A DNA stretch of 64,000 nt from Solirubrobacterales bacterium (lineage in GTDB: Bacteria; Actinomycetota; Thermoleophilia; Solirubrobacterales; Solirubrobacteraceae): contig PKYB01000009.1 in NCBI GenBank assembly GCA_003133565.1, positions 30,204 through 94,203 on the forward strand, given 5' to 3'. A program made the translations under genes and the position numbers. The notes beneath the pieces are model-generated. The model was not told the DNA's origin. It did no database searches and was given only the letters and a program-made list of their open reading frames with translations. This document shows, piece after piece, positions 1 through 8,115 of the stretch (position 1 is the stretch's first letter; each line of letters starts with the position of its first letter).

Positions 1-1
1 C

Positions 2-352
2 CTCTACAGCGCGCAGGACGTGCGGATCGAGCCCGGGGAGCGGGCGAGCGTCGGCACCGGTATCGCGGTCGCAATACCGACCGGCCACGCCGGGCTCGTG
101 CTGCCACGTTCGGGGCTTGCGGCGCGCCATGGCATCGCGCTGGTCAATGCTCCCGGGCTGATCGACGCGGGCTACCGCGGTGAGCTGCGCGTGTTGCTCT
201 TGAACACCGACCGCGCCGAGGCGTTCGAGATCCGTCCCGGCGACCGCATCGCGCAGCTCGTGATCGTCAGCCTGCCCGAGGTCGAGCTCGAGGAAGCAGA
301 GGAGCTCGAGGCTGCCGAGCGCGGAACCCGCGGATTCGGCTCGAGCGGCTGA
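2..352 (+). CDS. dut: dUTP diphosphatase, C-terminal part (start outside window)
   Basis: Hydrolyses dUTP to dUMP and pyrophosphate, keeping uracil out of DNA and feeding dTMP synthesis. The reading frame is open from base 2 and the N-terminus lies left of the window. A GTG at 20 is internal: the upstream codons read LYSAQD, as in the family's first motif. The family motifs follow in order: PRSGLA (about residue 36), [11 protein letters not shown] (about 53), GDRIAQLV (about 80) and the mobile C-terminal arm [10 protein letters not shown] that closes over the active site. The C-terminus is complete (TGA at 350-352). It converges on gatD with 26 nt between stops. The family assignment is secure. 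Confidence 0.93.
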   Translation, partial: LYSAQDVRIEPGERASVGTGIAVAIPTGHAGLVLPRSGLAARHGIALVNAPGLIDAGYRGELRVLLLNTDRAEAFEIRPGDRIAQLVIVSLPEVELEEAEELEAAERGTRGFGSSG

Positions 353-378
353 GCCACGACACCTGACCGTCGGCGCGA

Positions 379-1098
379 TCAGCGCCCGGCGGCATGCAGG
401 GCGCTAGCGTGCGCGGCGTCCTCGAGCGCATCGTCGAGCACAGCGAGCGTCTCCGGCTCGACTGCCAGCGCGCGCGCGATCAGCCAGTCGCACAGCCAGG
501 CGTTTTTCGGCAGCAGCGGGCCGTGGATGTAGGTGCCAAGGACGTTGTCGCGCCGCGCGCCCTCAAAGCCGCTGTGCCCGTCGTTGCCGTGACCGCTCAG
601 CACGCGCCCAAGCGGCGGCTGGTCTGGCCCGAGGCGCGTGCGCCCGGCGTGATTCTCGAAGCCGACAAGCACGCCCTCCTCGAGCGTGATCGCGATGTTG
701 CCGATCAAGCGCGGTCCATCCTCGCGCACGGTCCGTACGTCAAGCAGTCCAACTCCCTCGACGTGCTCCTCGCCGATCTCATAGGAGTGGCCGAGCAGCT
801 GGTAGCCACCGCAGACGCCGAGCACGATCGCGCCGCGCGCCGCCGCCGCACGCAGGGCGGGCGCCTTGCGGGCCACGAGATCGGCGGCACAAAGGCGCTG
901 GTCGGAGTCCTGTCCGCCGCCGATGTAGTAGATGTCGTGCTCGTCACGGAGCGGCGCCTCGAGCGTGCTGGGGCTCAGGCGAAAGTCGATCCCACGCCAC
1001 CTACAGCGCTGTTCGAGCATCAGCAGGTTGCCGCGGTCGGCGTAGATGTTCATCAGTTCCGGGTAGAGCGCACAGACCCGGACCACCTGCGCGCTCAT
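379..1098 (-). CDS. gatD: Lipid II isoglutaminyl synthase, glutamine amidotransferase subunit GatD
   Basis: 239 aa class I glutamine amidotransferase of the CobB/CobQ-like type. With MurT it amidates the D-glutamate of the lipid II stem peptide, GatD releasing ammonia from glutamine in the cytoplasm. Visible are the oxyanion segment YIGGGQDSDQ (about 58-67), the nucleophile elbow GVCGGYQLLG with Cys96, and the C-terminal GTYIHGP with catalytic His192. The ATG overlaps the stop of the preceding methyltransferase gene by 4 nt (ATGA), so it should be translationally coupled. It is the third gene of murT-methyltransferase-gatD. A cobyric-acid-synthase-like role is excluded by the MurT partner and the short length. 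Confidence 0.92.
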   Translation of the reverse strand: MSAQVVRVCALYPELMNIYADRGNLLMLEQRCRWRGIDFRLSPSTLEAPLRDEHDIYYIGGGQDSDQRLCAADLVARKAPALRAAAARGAIVLGVCGGYQLLGHSYEIGEEHVEGVGLLDVRTVREDGPRLIGNIAITLEEGVLVGFENHAGRTRLGPDQPPLGRVLSGHGNDGHSGFEGARRDNVLGTYIHGPLLPKNAWLCDWLIARALAVEPETLAVLDDALEDAAHASALHAAGR

Positions 1099-1805
1099 GG
1101 CGCCACCGCGCTCAGCAGGAGCACCGCGCTACCGACATGCTCGGTGGTGGGGGGGATGGAGCTCACGCCGTGGAGTGCGAATCCGCTGGGGACCGTTTCG
1201 GCGAGCACCGTGGCGGCGTCCAGCTGCTGGAGCGTGACGACGTCAAGCGAGGCGTATTCAACAGCCTCGCCTTCCGCGCGACGGCGCCGTTCGATCACGA
1301 CGGTGGCGGTCGTTTGCCGAAGCGCCGTCGGCGTGCTCGTGTAGCGCACGCCGCCGCGTTCGAGCACATCGGCCTCGAGCTCGACCGAGAACGGCTGGAC
1401 GCCCTCGCCGAGCAGCGCGAGCGCAAGTACGCCGCCAGGGACCAGGGCTGCCCGCGCACACCGGAAAAACGCTCCGCGATCGTCCAGCAGCTGCACGGTC
1501 TGCATCGGCACGATACAAAGCGAAACCCGCTGCTCCAGCGCGAAATCGCAAGCGTCGGCACAGAGCACGTCGATCGGCAGATCCCGCGCGCGCCGTTTGA
1601 GCTCATGGGCGAGCGCCTCGTCGCGTTCGAGCGCGATGACCCGCTGTCCCCGGGTCGCCAGGTCGAGCGCGACGCGGCCTGTCCCGGCGCCCACCTCGAG
1701 GATCGGCCCCGCCGCATGCGCGAACGCGAGCTCACGCCAGAGCGGCAGGTCGGCGGCGTAGGTGCCGCACTCGAGGTCGTGCCAGATCACGGCGTCTTCG
1801 CTCAC
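1095..1805 (-). CDS. Class I SAM-dependent methyltransferase inside the murT-gatD operon
   Basis: 236 aa. The Rossmann SAM-binding motif I LEVGAGTGRVALDLA lies at about 36-50, an acidic motif II (ALERDE) follows, then ADACDF (about 84) as motif III and an LVPGGVLALALL motif near 122-133. No membrane segment or signal peptide is seen. It overlaps murT by 4 nt upstream and gatD by 4 nt downstream, so the three genes are one translationally coupled operon. The substrate is unknown. Context suggests a peptidoglycan precursor or a product linked to lipid II amidation, but this is inference. murT and gatD are normally directly adjacent, which makes the insertion notable. Confidence 0.85.
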   Translation of the reverse strand: MSEDAVIWHDLECGTYAADLPLWRELAFAHAAGPILEVGAGTGRVALDLATRGQRVIALERDEALAHELKRRARDLPIDVLCADACDFALEQRVSLCIVPMQTVQLLDDRGAFFRCARAALVPGGVLALALLGEGVQPFSVELEADVLERGGVRYTSTPTALRQTTATVVIERRRRAEGEAVEYASLDVVTLQQLDAATVLAETVPSGFALHGVSSIPPTTEHVGSAVLLLSAVAP

Positions 1806-3181
1806 GTCCGGTCCCAGAAGTTCGTAGCCTGCCCGCGGCGCCCGAGCACCTCGCGGAGCTCGAGCATCGCCGTATATGTGGGCAGCGCGTAGAGTTTGCC
1901 GTCTTCCGGCGCCGCCGCCACGGCGGCATCGAGTGCCCGCGCGAGGTTTGGTTCGAGCGCGATCCGCGTCGTCGGGACGCCGGCGTATTTCAGCCGCAGC
2001 GCCAGCTCCGGTGCGCGCGTGCCAGCGCAGGTGACGTGGCGCACGCGCGGGGCGAACTCTTCGAAGTCGGCGTCCCAGATCCAGGAGACGTCGCGGCCGT
2101 CGGCGATCTGGTCGTTGAGCACGCCGAGCAGGTCGTGCTCGCCCGGTTCGAGCGCGAGCGTGCGCAGAACCTCATTCGCGCCCGCCGGGTTCTTGATCAG
2201 GAGGATCTGCAGCTCGCGCTTGCCGATTTGCACAAGCTCGGCCCGTCCGAACATCGCCGGAGCCGCACCCAGACCGTCGACGATGGTCGCGAGCGGGATC
2301 TCGAGCGCCGTCGCCAGCGCCGCCGCCGCGAGCGCGTTGTAGACGTTGTAAAGGCCCGGGAGCGCCAGCGTGACCGTGCCGCTACCCGCCGGTGTACGGA
2401 GCTCGAAGCGCGCCGAGCGCGCGCCCTCGAGCACCACGTTGTGCGCGCTCACGCCGGGCTGCGGGCGCCGCAGGCCGCAGTTCGAGCACTCATACACGCC
2501 GAGGTGCCCGACGTAGACGTGCGCGTAGCGGTAGGCGCCGCCACAGCGCCGGCATTGCGTCGAGTCCGCGGCGTGGGCGAGTCCAGTCGAGCGCGCGACG
2601 TTCGGATCTTCGATGCCGAAGTAGAGCGGCTCCTGCGCACCCACGCCGAGATAGGCGACGAGCGGATCGTCTGCGCCGAGGACAAGGCGGGCCGAGGATC
2701 CGGCGACGACGCCCGCCCAGCGCTCGCCGATCGTCTCGAGCTCGCCGTAGCGGTCAAGTTGGTCGCGAAACAGATTGCTCAGCACGATCACGCGAGGGTC
2801 AAGCTCGGCCGCGACCGGCGCAAGCCAGAACTCGTCGACCTCGAACACCCCGAGCTCGCCCGACAGCGCCCCAGCGCGGCCGCGCGCAGCCAAAAGCGCA
2901 GATGCGATGCCGCCGGCCATGTTCGCGCCGGCGAAGTTGTCGACCGTCGTGATCCCCGCACGCGCAAGGATCGACCCCGCGAGCGCGGCGGTCGTCGTCT
3001 TGCCGTTGGTCGCGGAGATCACGACGCTGCCGCGACGAAGGCCGGCGGCCAGCCGCGCGATCGCGTGCTGGTCGAGTTGGAGCAGCACGGATCCGGGCAC
3101 GCTGGTCGCGCCCCGTCCGGCGAGCCTCGACGCGACAGCCGCGGAGCGTGCGACGGCCGCCTTCGCGCTGAATACGCTCAC
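1802..3181 (-). CDS. murT: Lipid II isoglutaminyl synthase, Mur-ligase subunit MurT
   Basis: 459 aa Mur-ligase-family protein that activates the D-Glu carboxylate of lipid II with ATP and accepts ammonia from GatD. The P-loop SATNGKTTT is at 56-64, the Mur-ligase centre SNLFRDQLDRYGE at about 135-147, and the C-terminal DUF1727 region at about 320-450. A zinc-ribbon insertion with Cys210/213/232/235 (CRRC...CSNC) is typical of MurT. The start is GTG at 3181: a TACGCT hexamer at 3188-3193 (minus strand) ends 6 nt before it and no Shine-Dalgarno is seen, so the mRNA is probably leaderless. First gene of the murT-methyltransferase-gatD operon. Confidence 0.93.
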   Translation of the reverse strand: MSVFSAKAAVARSAAVASRLAGRGATSVPGSVLLQLDQHAIARLAAGLRRGSVVISATNGKTTTAALAGSILARAGITTVDNFAGANMAGGIASALLAARGRAGALSGELGVFEVDEFWLAPVAAELDPRVIVLSNLFRDQLDRYGELETIGERWAGVVAGSSARLVLGADDPLVAYLGVGAQEPLYFGIEDPNVARSTGLAHAADSTQCRRCGGAYRYAHVYVGHLGVYECSNCGLRRPQPGVSAHNVVLEGARSARFELRTPAGSGTVTLALPGLYNVYNALAAAALATALEIPLATIVDGLGAAPAMFGRAELVQIGKRELQILLIKNPAGANEVLRTLALEPGEHDLLGVLNDQIADGRDVSWIWDADFEEFAPRVRHVTCAGTRAPELALRLKYAGVPTTRIALEPNLARALDAAVAAAPEDGKLYALPTYTAMLELREVLGRRGQATNFWDRT

Positions 3182-3200
3182 GGACGAAGCGTATTGGCCG

Positions 3201-3485
3201 TCAGCCGCTCCAGCCCTGTTCGGCGATGAATGCGGTCACCTCGTCCGGGCGGTCGGTGATCACGTAGGCGTCGATCATCGCGCCGTCGCTGTTGATCGTG
3301 ATCGACAGACCCGAGGCGACGGGCCGTACCTTGGAGATCAGCGCCACGGGGCGCCCCGCACCCATCCGCGGCGTCACGCGTCCGGTCGCGACGCGGTGAA
3401 CGTCGGGGTGGGCCGCCAGGCGGTCGAGCAGGCGCCGGTAGGACTTGGTCGAGGAGTGTTTGTGGTGCGTGCGTTTCGGGCTCAT
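3201..3485 (-). CDS. Small DUF2103-like protein
   Basis: 94 aa, basic, His-rich N-terminus (KRTHHKHSSTKSYRRLL) followed by a compact alpha/beta-looking domain with GRVTPRMGAG and KVRPVASGLSI. The pattern of an HS-x-x-K N-terminus, a mid GRI/V-P segment and a GLxI segment resembles the DUF2103 family of predicted metal-binding proteins. I recognise this only by pattern. No signal peptide or membrane segment. It precedes murT with 19 nt between, but murT has its own -10, so the two may be separate units. A CATAAT -10-like hexamer (minus strand, about 3518-3523) lies upstream. Confidence 0.6.
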   Translation of the reverse strand: MSPKRTHHKHSSTKSYRRLLDRLAAHPDVHRVATGRVTPRMGAGRPVALISKVRPVASGLSITINSDGAMIDAYVITDRPDEVTAFIAEQGWSG

Positions 3486-3491
3486 GAGCTC

Positions 3492-3511
3492 GACGGCGCG
3501 CTGGCGCCGTC
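3492..3511. terminator. Hairpin between two minus-strand genes
   Basis: A perfect 8-bp inverted repeat (GACGGCGC / GCGCCGTC) with a GCTG loop. It lies 23 nt downstream of the stop of the TPR/membrane gene and just upstream of the DUF2103-like start. It fits a factor-independent terminator of the upstream gene without a U tract, or a 5'-leader hairpin of the downstream gene. The sequence alone does not decide. Confidence 0.45.
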
Positions 3512-3534
3512 ACACTCATTATGCGCCGAGCCCT

Positions 3535-4149
3535 TCAGCGCGCCGGAGCGCCGCGCTTGGCCAGCGCCGCGTTGCGCCGGCGGCGCCCGAACGCCGCGAG
3601 GATTGCGAGCACCACGCCGTCAAGGATTACCCCGAGCAGGACGCCTGGGGGGATGCCGATGCCGCCGAACGGCAGCGCGATCAGCTCGACGACCCCGAAG
3701 CCTGCCGCGATCAGCGCGATCACCAGACCGATCCCGATCAGCACACCGCGAGCGCGGCGGACGAGGCCCGAGCCGCGTGGGGGCGCGATCAAGCCGATCA
3801 TCCGCAGGCCGAACAGCTGCCGTCCGCTCGGCGGCTCCTGCCCAAGCTTCTCGACCGCGTCACGAAGGTCCCCGGCCCGCCGCTCGGCGAGCGCGAGCGA
3901 AGCGTCAGCCATGCGCCGGATCTGCATCCGCTCCTGTGGTCGCGCCGCGGCGATCGCGCGCTCGAAATAGCTGCGGGCAGCCGGGGCGTCGTAGCGCTCG
4001 GCGGCACGGCCGCCGAGAATCGCCATCGCGATCGAGCGGTACTTCGTCTCGGCTTCCAGCTGCTCGTCGCTGCGCGTCTGCAGCTCCTCCATCACCTCGG
4101 GGCCGCCGACGCGCTGCTCCATGCGGAATTGACGTTGCTTGGGAGGCAC
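3535..4149 (-). CDS. Membrane protein with N-terminal helical (TPR-like) domain
   Basis: 204 aa from GTG 4149. Residues about 1-125 are charged and helical: a repeat-like segment around AILGGRAAERYDAPAARSYF, then RRMADASLALAERRAGDLRD, reminiscent of a tetratricopeptide pair. A basic linker and two hydrophobic helices follow (about 141-163 and 168-193), then a basic tail. No function is recognised. The GTG is preferred because a TAAACT hexamer (minus strand, 4157-4162) ends 7 nt before it. An internal ATG at 4122 is the alternative. Divergent from the secreted protein at 4195, with the two -10 hexamers only 20 bp apart. Confidence 0.75.
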   Translation of the reverse strand: MPPKQRQFRMEQRVGGPEVMEELQTRSDEQLEAETKYRSIAMAILGGRAAERYDAPAARSYFERAIAAARPQERMQIRRMADASLALAERRAGDLRDAVEKLGQEPPSGRQLFGLRMIGLIAPPRGSGLVRRARGVLIGIGLVIALIAAGFGVVELIALPFGGIGIPPGVLLGVILDGVVLAILAAFGRRRRNAALAKRGAPAR

Positions 4150-4194
4150 GGGGCGAAGTTTAGAGCCCGGGCCGGTGGGGGTTATATTGCGACG

Positions 4195-4662
4195 ATGGCG
4201 CGAGCGCCCCGATTTGGCCGCAAAGGCAGGCGCGCGCGCGTCGCCACCCTGCTCCTCGGCGCGCTCTTCCTGGCCCTGGTGATCGTGCCGGCGGCGAGCG
4301 CAAGCAATACCGCAACCAGCACCGCACCGCTGACGACGCTGCCGACGACGCCGATACCGAGCACAACAACTACAACGCCGACAACCACCCAGACTGGCCC
4401 GGTCACCGTTCCCACGCCGGCCCCCGCGACGAGCAGCGGTGGGCTTTCGAGCGCCGAGGAGATCGCGATTTTCGTCGCCGCGGCCCTTGTGATCGCTGGC
4501 ATCGCGCGGATCATCGTCAAGGATGCGCGCAGTCACACGCCCTCCGGAGAGGCACCGAGCATCGATCGCCCGAAGGGGACGATCGCGCCGATTGAGCACC
4601 GTCTGAGGCGCTCGCGCGCGAGGGCCAAACGCGCGCGCAAAGCCCGCCGCGCCGGGCGCTGA
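4195..4662 (+). CDS. Small secreted/membrane-anchored Thr-Pro-rich protein
   Basis: 155 aa. Basic N-terminus (RFGRKGRRARV), a hydrophobic signal segment (about 17-34) ending VIVPAASAS, then a Thr/Pro-rich linker (TTTTTPTTTQTGP and similar, about 38-80), a second membrane helix (about 88-107) and a very basic, Arg/Lys-rich cytoplasmic tail. Topology suggests an envelope protein with a short external Thr/Pro stalk. No catalytic domain. The ATG lies 6 nt after a TATATT hexamer (4183-4188), so the transcript is probably leaderless. Function unknown. Confidence 0.75.
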   Translation: MARAPRFGRKGRRARVATLLLGALFLALVIVPAASASNTATSTAPLTTLPTTPIPSTTTTTPTTTQTGPVTVPTPAPATSSGGLSSAEEIAIFVAAALVIAGIARIIVKDARSHTPSGEAPSIDRPKGTIAPIEHRLRRSRARAKRARKARRAGR

Positions 4663-4667
4663 GCTGT

Positions 4668-4692
4668 GCGCGCGCGCTAGCTGCGCGCGCGC
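4668..4692. terminator. Bidirectional hairpin between convergent genes
   Basis: A 10-bp perfect inverted repeat of alternating GC with a TAGCT loop. It spans the end of typA and the gap after the small secreted gene. It is placed to stop transcription from both sides and has no U tract. Confidence 0.55.
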
Positions 4693-6503
4693 CGTGTCGC
4701 CTTGGTGCGGTCGACCTTCGACAGCACAACCTTGCGCAGCCGCACCGCGGCCGGCGTGACCTCGGCGCACTCGTCGGGGCGCAGCAGCTCGAGCGCCTGG
4801 TCGAGTGAGAGCTCGCGATGGGGAACCAGACGCACCAGCACCTCCGCGGTCGAGGAGCGAATGTTGTTGAGGTGCTTCTCCTTGCAGGCGTTGACGTCGA
4901 GGTCGTCGGTGCGCGCGTTCTCGCCGACGATCATGCCCTCGTACACCTCGTCCCCGGGACCGATGAAGAGCGTGCCGCGCTCCTGCAGGTTCATCAGCGC
5001 GAACTGCGCCGCAGTCCCGGTGCGGTCTGCGACGAGCGCCCCGGTCGGGCGGACCCGCAACTCGCCCGCCCAAGGCTCCCAACGGTCGAACACGTGGTGG
5101 GCGAGCCCCGTGCCGCGAGTCTCGGTGAGGAATTCTGTTCGCAGGCCGATCAGGCCGCGGGCCGGCACGAGGTACTCCATACGCACCCACCCGGTGCCGT
5201 GGTTGACCATCTGCTCGAGCCGCCCCTTGCGTAGCGCGATCAGCTGCGTGACGACACCGATGTAATCCTCCGGGACGTCGATCGCGAGGCGCTCGACCGG
5301 CTCGTGGCGGCGTCCGTCGATCTCGCGCGTCAGCACCTGCGGCTGGCCGACGGTGAGCTCGAAGCCCTCGCGGCGCATCAGCTCGACCAGCACGGCGAGC
5401 GCCAGCTCACCGCGGCCCTGGACCTCCCAGGTGTCCGGGCGCTCGGTGTCGAGCACGCGGATCGACACGTTGCCAATGGTCTCTGCTGCCAGGCGCGCCT
5501 TCAGTGCCCGCGCGGTCAGCTTCGTCCCGCTGCGACCGGCGAGGGGGGAGGTGTTGAGGCCGACCGTGATCGATAGCGACGGCTCGTCCACTGTGATGAT
5601 CGGCAGCGGGCGCGGGTCGTCGGGATCGGCGAGCGTCTCACCGATCGTCACCTCGGCGATGCCGGCGATCGCGACGATCTCGCCCGGTCCCGCCTCATCG
5701 GTCTCCACCCGGTCGAGCGCGTCGGTGACGTAGAGCTCGCCGATCTGCGCGCGCTCGACTGAACCGTCGGCGCGACACCAGGCGATCGGCGCGCCGCGGC
5801 GGGCAACCCCGTTGTAGATCCGGCAGAGCGCCAGGCGGCCGACGTAGGGCGAGGCGTCGAGGTTCGTGACGAGCGCCTGGAAGGGGTGCTCGGGGTCGTG
5901 CAGTGGCGGTGGGATCCGCTCCAGCAGGAGGTCCATCAGCGGCGCGAGGCTGGTGCCGACGCCGCCGGCCTCGAGTGACGCCCAGCCGGCCTTCGCGTTG
6001 GTGTAGACGATCGGGAACTCGATCTGGTCCTCGGTCGCATCGAGATCGAGGAAGAGCTCATAGACCTCATCGACGACCTCGCTGATCCGTGCGTCCGGTC
6101 GGTCGACCTTGTTGACGACGAGGATCACCGGCAGCCTCGCCTCGAGGGCCTTGCGCAGGACAAAGCGCGTTTGCGGCAGCGGCCCCTCGCTGGCGTCGAC
6201 CAGCAGCAGCACGCCGTCGACCATCGTGATCCCGCGCTCGACCTCGCCACCGAAATCGGAATGCCCGGGCGTGTCGACGATGTTGAGCTTGACGTCGCGG
6301 TAGCGAACCGAGGTGTTCTTGGCGAGGATCGTGATGCCCTTCTCGCGCTCCAGGTCCATCGAGTCCATCACGCGCTTGACGACGTCCTGCCCAGCGCGGA
6401 AGGCGCCCGATTGCCAGAGCATGGCGTCGACCAGCGTGGTCTTGCCATGGTCGACGTGCGCGATGATCGCCACGTTTCGAATGTCATCGCGCGCTACAAG
6501 CAA
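4677..6503 (-). CDS. typA: Ribosome-associated GTPase TypA/BipA
   Basis: 608 aa translational GTPase involved in ribosome assembly and stress adaptation. G1 is AHVDHGKTT (about 15-23), the switch I region holds REKGIT, G3 is [10 protein letters not shown] and G4 NKVDR, followed by EF-G-like domains II, III and V and the BipA-specific C-terminal domain. Full family length. The start is TTG 6503 ([13 protein letters not shown]); a TAGCCT hexamer (minus strand, 6512-6517) ends 8 nt upstream, suggesting a leaderless TTG start. Divergent from the ferredoxin reductase gene; the shared region holds a long inverted repeat (6515-6525/6565-6576). Confidence 0.95.
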   Translation of the reverse strand: MLVARDDIRNVAIIAHVDHGKTTLVDAMLWQSGAFRAGQDVVKRVMDSMDLEREKGITILAKNTSVRYRDVKLNIVDTPGHSDFGGEVERGITMVDGVLLLVDASEGPLPQTRFVLRKALEARLPVILVVNKVDRPDARISEVVDEVYELFLDLDATEDQIEFPIVYTNAKAGWASLEAGGVGTSLAPLMDLLLERIPPPLHDPEHPFQALVTNLDASPYVGRLALCRIYNGVARRGAPIAWCRADGSVERAQIGELYVTDALDRVETDEAGPGEIVAIAGIAEVTIGETLADPDDPRPLPIITVDEPSLSITVGLNTSPLAGRSGTKLTARALKARLAAETIGNVSIRVLDTERPDTWEVQGRGELALAVLVELMRREGFELTVGQPQVLTREIDGRRHEPVERLAIDVPEDYIGVVTQLIALRKGRLEQMVNHGTGWVRMEYLVPARGLIGLRTEFLTETRGTGLAHHVFDRWEPWAGELRVRPTGALVADRTGTAAQFALMNLQERGTLFIGPGDEVYEGMIVGENARTDDLDVNACKEKHLNNIRSSTAEVLVRLVPHRELSLDQALELLRPDECAEVTPAAVRLRKVVLSKVDRTKATRRARS

Positions 6504-6514
6504 GATGACTCAGG

Positions 6515-6576
6515 CTAGTGCCCGGCCCAGATCGGTGCGCCGACCTCCTCTAAGCGGACGCTCACCGGGCACTTAG
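6515..6576. repeat. Inverted repeat in the typA / ferredoxin reductase divergent promoter region
   Basis: Arms CTAGTGCCCGG (6515-6525) and CCGGGCACTTAG (6565-6576) are complementary over nine contiguous bases plus CTA, separated by 39 bp. The left arm touches the typA -10 hexamer. It could be a long-range operator or a stem-loop. No known family motif is recognised. Confidence 0.4.
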
Positions 6577-6667
6577 AGTTCACACATCTGTCCGCGGGAC
6601 GATCCAAGTGCGCGTGTCCGCACCCACCCCGACCGAGGGATCAGCAGTTGACCAAAGGAAAGCTCTA

Positions 6668-7840
6668 GTGGAGGACCAAGGCGTGCTCATCGTTGGCGGC
6701 GGGTTGGCAGCTCAACGCTGCGCCGAGACGCTGCGCCGTGGCGGCTTCGAGGGCCGCTTGCGGATCGTCTGCGGCGAGCAGTACCGGCCCTACGACCGCC
6801 CGCCGCTCTCCAAGGAGCTCCTCGCGCCCGGGGCGGACGAGGCCTTCCCACTGTTTCGCCCCGCCGCGTGGTACGGCGAGCACGCGGTCGAGCTGATCGC
6901 CGGCGTCCGCGCCAGCGAGCTCGACCACGAGGCCCGTCGCGTCGAGCTCGCTGACGGATCTGCGCTTCACTTCGATCACTTGGTTGCGGCCACTGGGGCG
7001 CGCCCGCGGACTCTTCCCGACTTTGCGCCGTATGCGAACGTCAGCACGCTGCGCACGCTCGATGACTCGCGCCGCCTGCGCGAGCTGCTAGGCGAAGGCC
7101 GCCGGCTCGTGATCATCGGCGCCGGTTTCATCGGGCTCGAGGTCGCCGCGGCGGCCCGCGCGGTCGATGCGCCGGTCGCCGTGGTCGAGCTCGCGCGGCA
7201 GCCGCTGAACGGCGTCCTCGGCGCCGAGGTCAGTGATTTGCTCGTCAGGCTTCACCGCGGCGCGGGAGTGGAGCTCTTCTTCGAGACCGAAGTCAGCGAG
7301 ATCGACGGCGGCGAGCGCGTCGAGGCGCTGACGCTGACCAACGGGGTGCGCCTAGACGTCGATCATCTCCTGGTCGCGATCGGCATCGTTCCGGACCTCG
7401 CCTGGCTCTCCTCGAGCGGCCTCCCGACCTCGGGTGTCCCGACCGACCTCGGCGGACGCAGCGCACTGCCGGACGTCTACGCGGCCGGCGACGCGGCGGC
7501 GTTCTACGACCCGTTTCTCGAACGCCACGCGCTGATCGGCCACTGGGAGGCCGCGTCCCGTCAGGGCGCCGCGGTCGCAAGGACGATCCTCGGCGAGGAC
7601 CCCGCGCCGGCACCGCTCTCGAGCTTCTGGAGCGACCAGTACGGCATGCGCATCCAATACCTCGGCCACGCGGCGCTCGCCGACGAGGTGACGATCGAAG
7701 GCGAACTCGACGCGCGCGACTTTGTCGCGCACTACACCCGCGCCGGCCAGCTCGTCGCCGCCGTTATCGTCGGCCGACCCCGGGCGGTCCCCGAGCTGCG
7801 CGATCGCCTCAGCTACCTGACCGAAGGGATGTCGGTATGA
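6668..7840 (+). CDS. FAD-dependent ferredoxin reductase
   Basis: About 390 aa NAD(P)H:ferredoxin oxidoreductase of the putidaredoxin/rubredoxin-reductase type. The N-terminal FAD-binding dinucleotide fold has LIVGGGLAAQRCAE, then YDRPPLSKELL, the second NAD-binding fold has VIIGAGFIGLEVAA, and the FAD motif VYAAGDAAAFYD is near the C-terminal third. The start is probably GTG 6668: an AAAGGAAAG ribosome site sits just upstream, although the frame is open from 6608. It overlaps the ferredoxin gene by 4 nt, so the pair forms an electron-transfer unit for an unseen partner, perhaps a P450 or Rieske oxygenase elsewhere. Confidence 0.9.
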   Translation: MEDQGVLIVGGGLAAQRCAETLRRGGFEGRLRIVCGEQYRPYDRPPLSKELLAPGADEAFPLFRPAAWYGEHAVELIAGVRASELDHEARRVELADGSALHFDHLVAATGARPRTLPDFAPYANVSTLRTLDDSRRLRELLGEGRRLVIIGAGFIGLEVAAAARAVDAPVAVVELARQPLNGVLGAEVSDLLVRLHRGAGVELFFETEVSEIDGGERVEALTLTNGVRLDVDHLLVAIGIVPDLAWLSSSGLPTSGVPTDLGGRSALPDVYAAGDAAAFYDPFLERHALIGHWEAASRQGAAVARTILGEDPAPAPLSSFWSDQYGMRIQYLGHAALADEVTIEGELDARDFVAHYTRAGQLVAAVIVGRPRAVPELRDRLSYLTEGMSV

Positions 7841-8043
7841 CGCTGATCCCGCTGATCGACGCCGCGGCATGCTCGGCGCACGGCGACTGTGAGGACCTCG
7901 CCCCGGAGATCTTCCGCCTCGAGGACGTTGCGGTAGTGATCGGCGACGGCCCCGACGAGCTCATGCTGGCCGCCGCAGAGGCCTGCCCGTCGATCGCGAT
8001 CCGCATCATCGAGCGCGAAAGCGGCCTTCAGGTCTACCCCTAG
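7837..8043 (+). CDS. Small ferredoxin with Cys-x2-His-x2-Cys cluster motif
   Basis: 68 aa single-cluster ferredoxin. The ligand motif is Cys12-x2-His15-x2-Cys18 with Cys50-Pro at the C-terminal end. His replaces the cysteine found at this site in classical 3Fe-4S/4Fe-4S ferredoxins. Such variants are known as partners of actinobacterial P450s. Start ATG overlaps the reductase stop (ATGA), so translation is coupled and the reductase is the obvious electron donor. No P450 gene lies in this window. Confidence 0.88.
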   Translation: MTLIPLIDAAACSAHGDCEDLAPEIFRLEDVAVVIGDGPDELMLAAAEACPSIAIRIIERESGLQVYP

Positions 8044-8115
8044 CCGCGCGGGCGCCGGCCGCCACGGGCCAACACAACGGCGAGCGCCCGGCGGACGGAG
8101 GACAATGTGTGAACT

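Noticed and set aside
3445-5190. Long open frames over 400-550 codons on both strands around typA and the small membrane genes
   Set aside because: Only their ends carry protein-like sequence; the rest is Arg/Pro/Ala-rich antisense of typA. Real genes within them were called with shorter starts (4149 and 4195).
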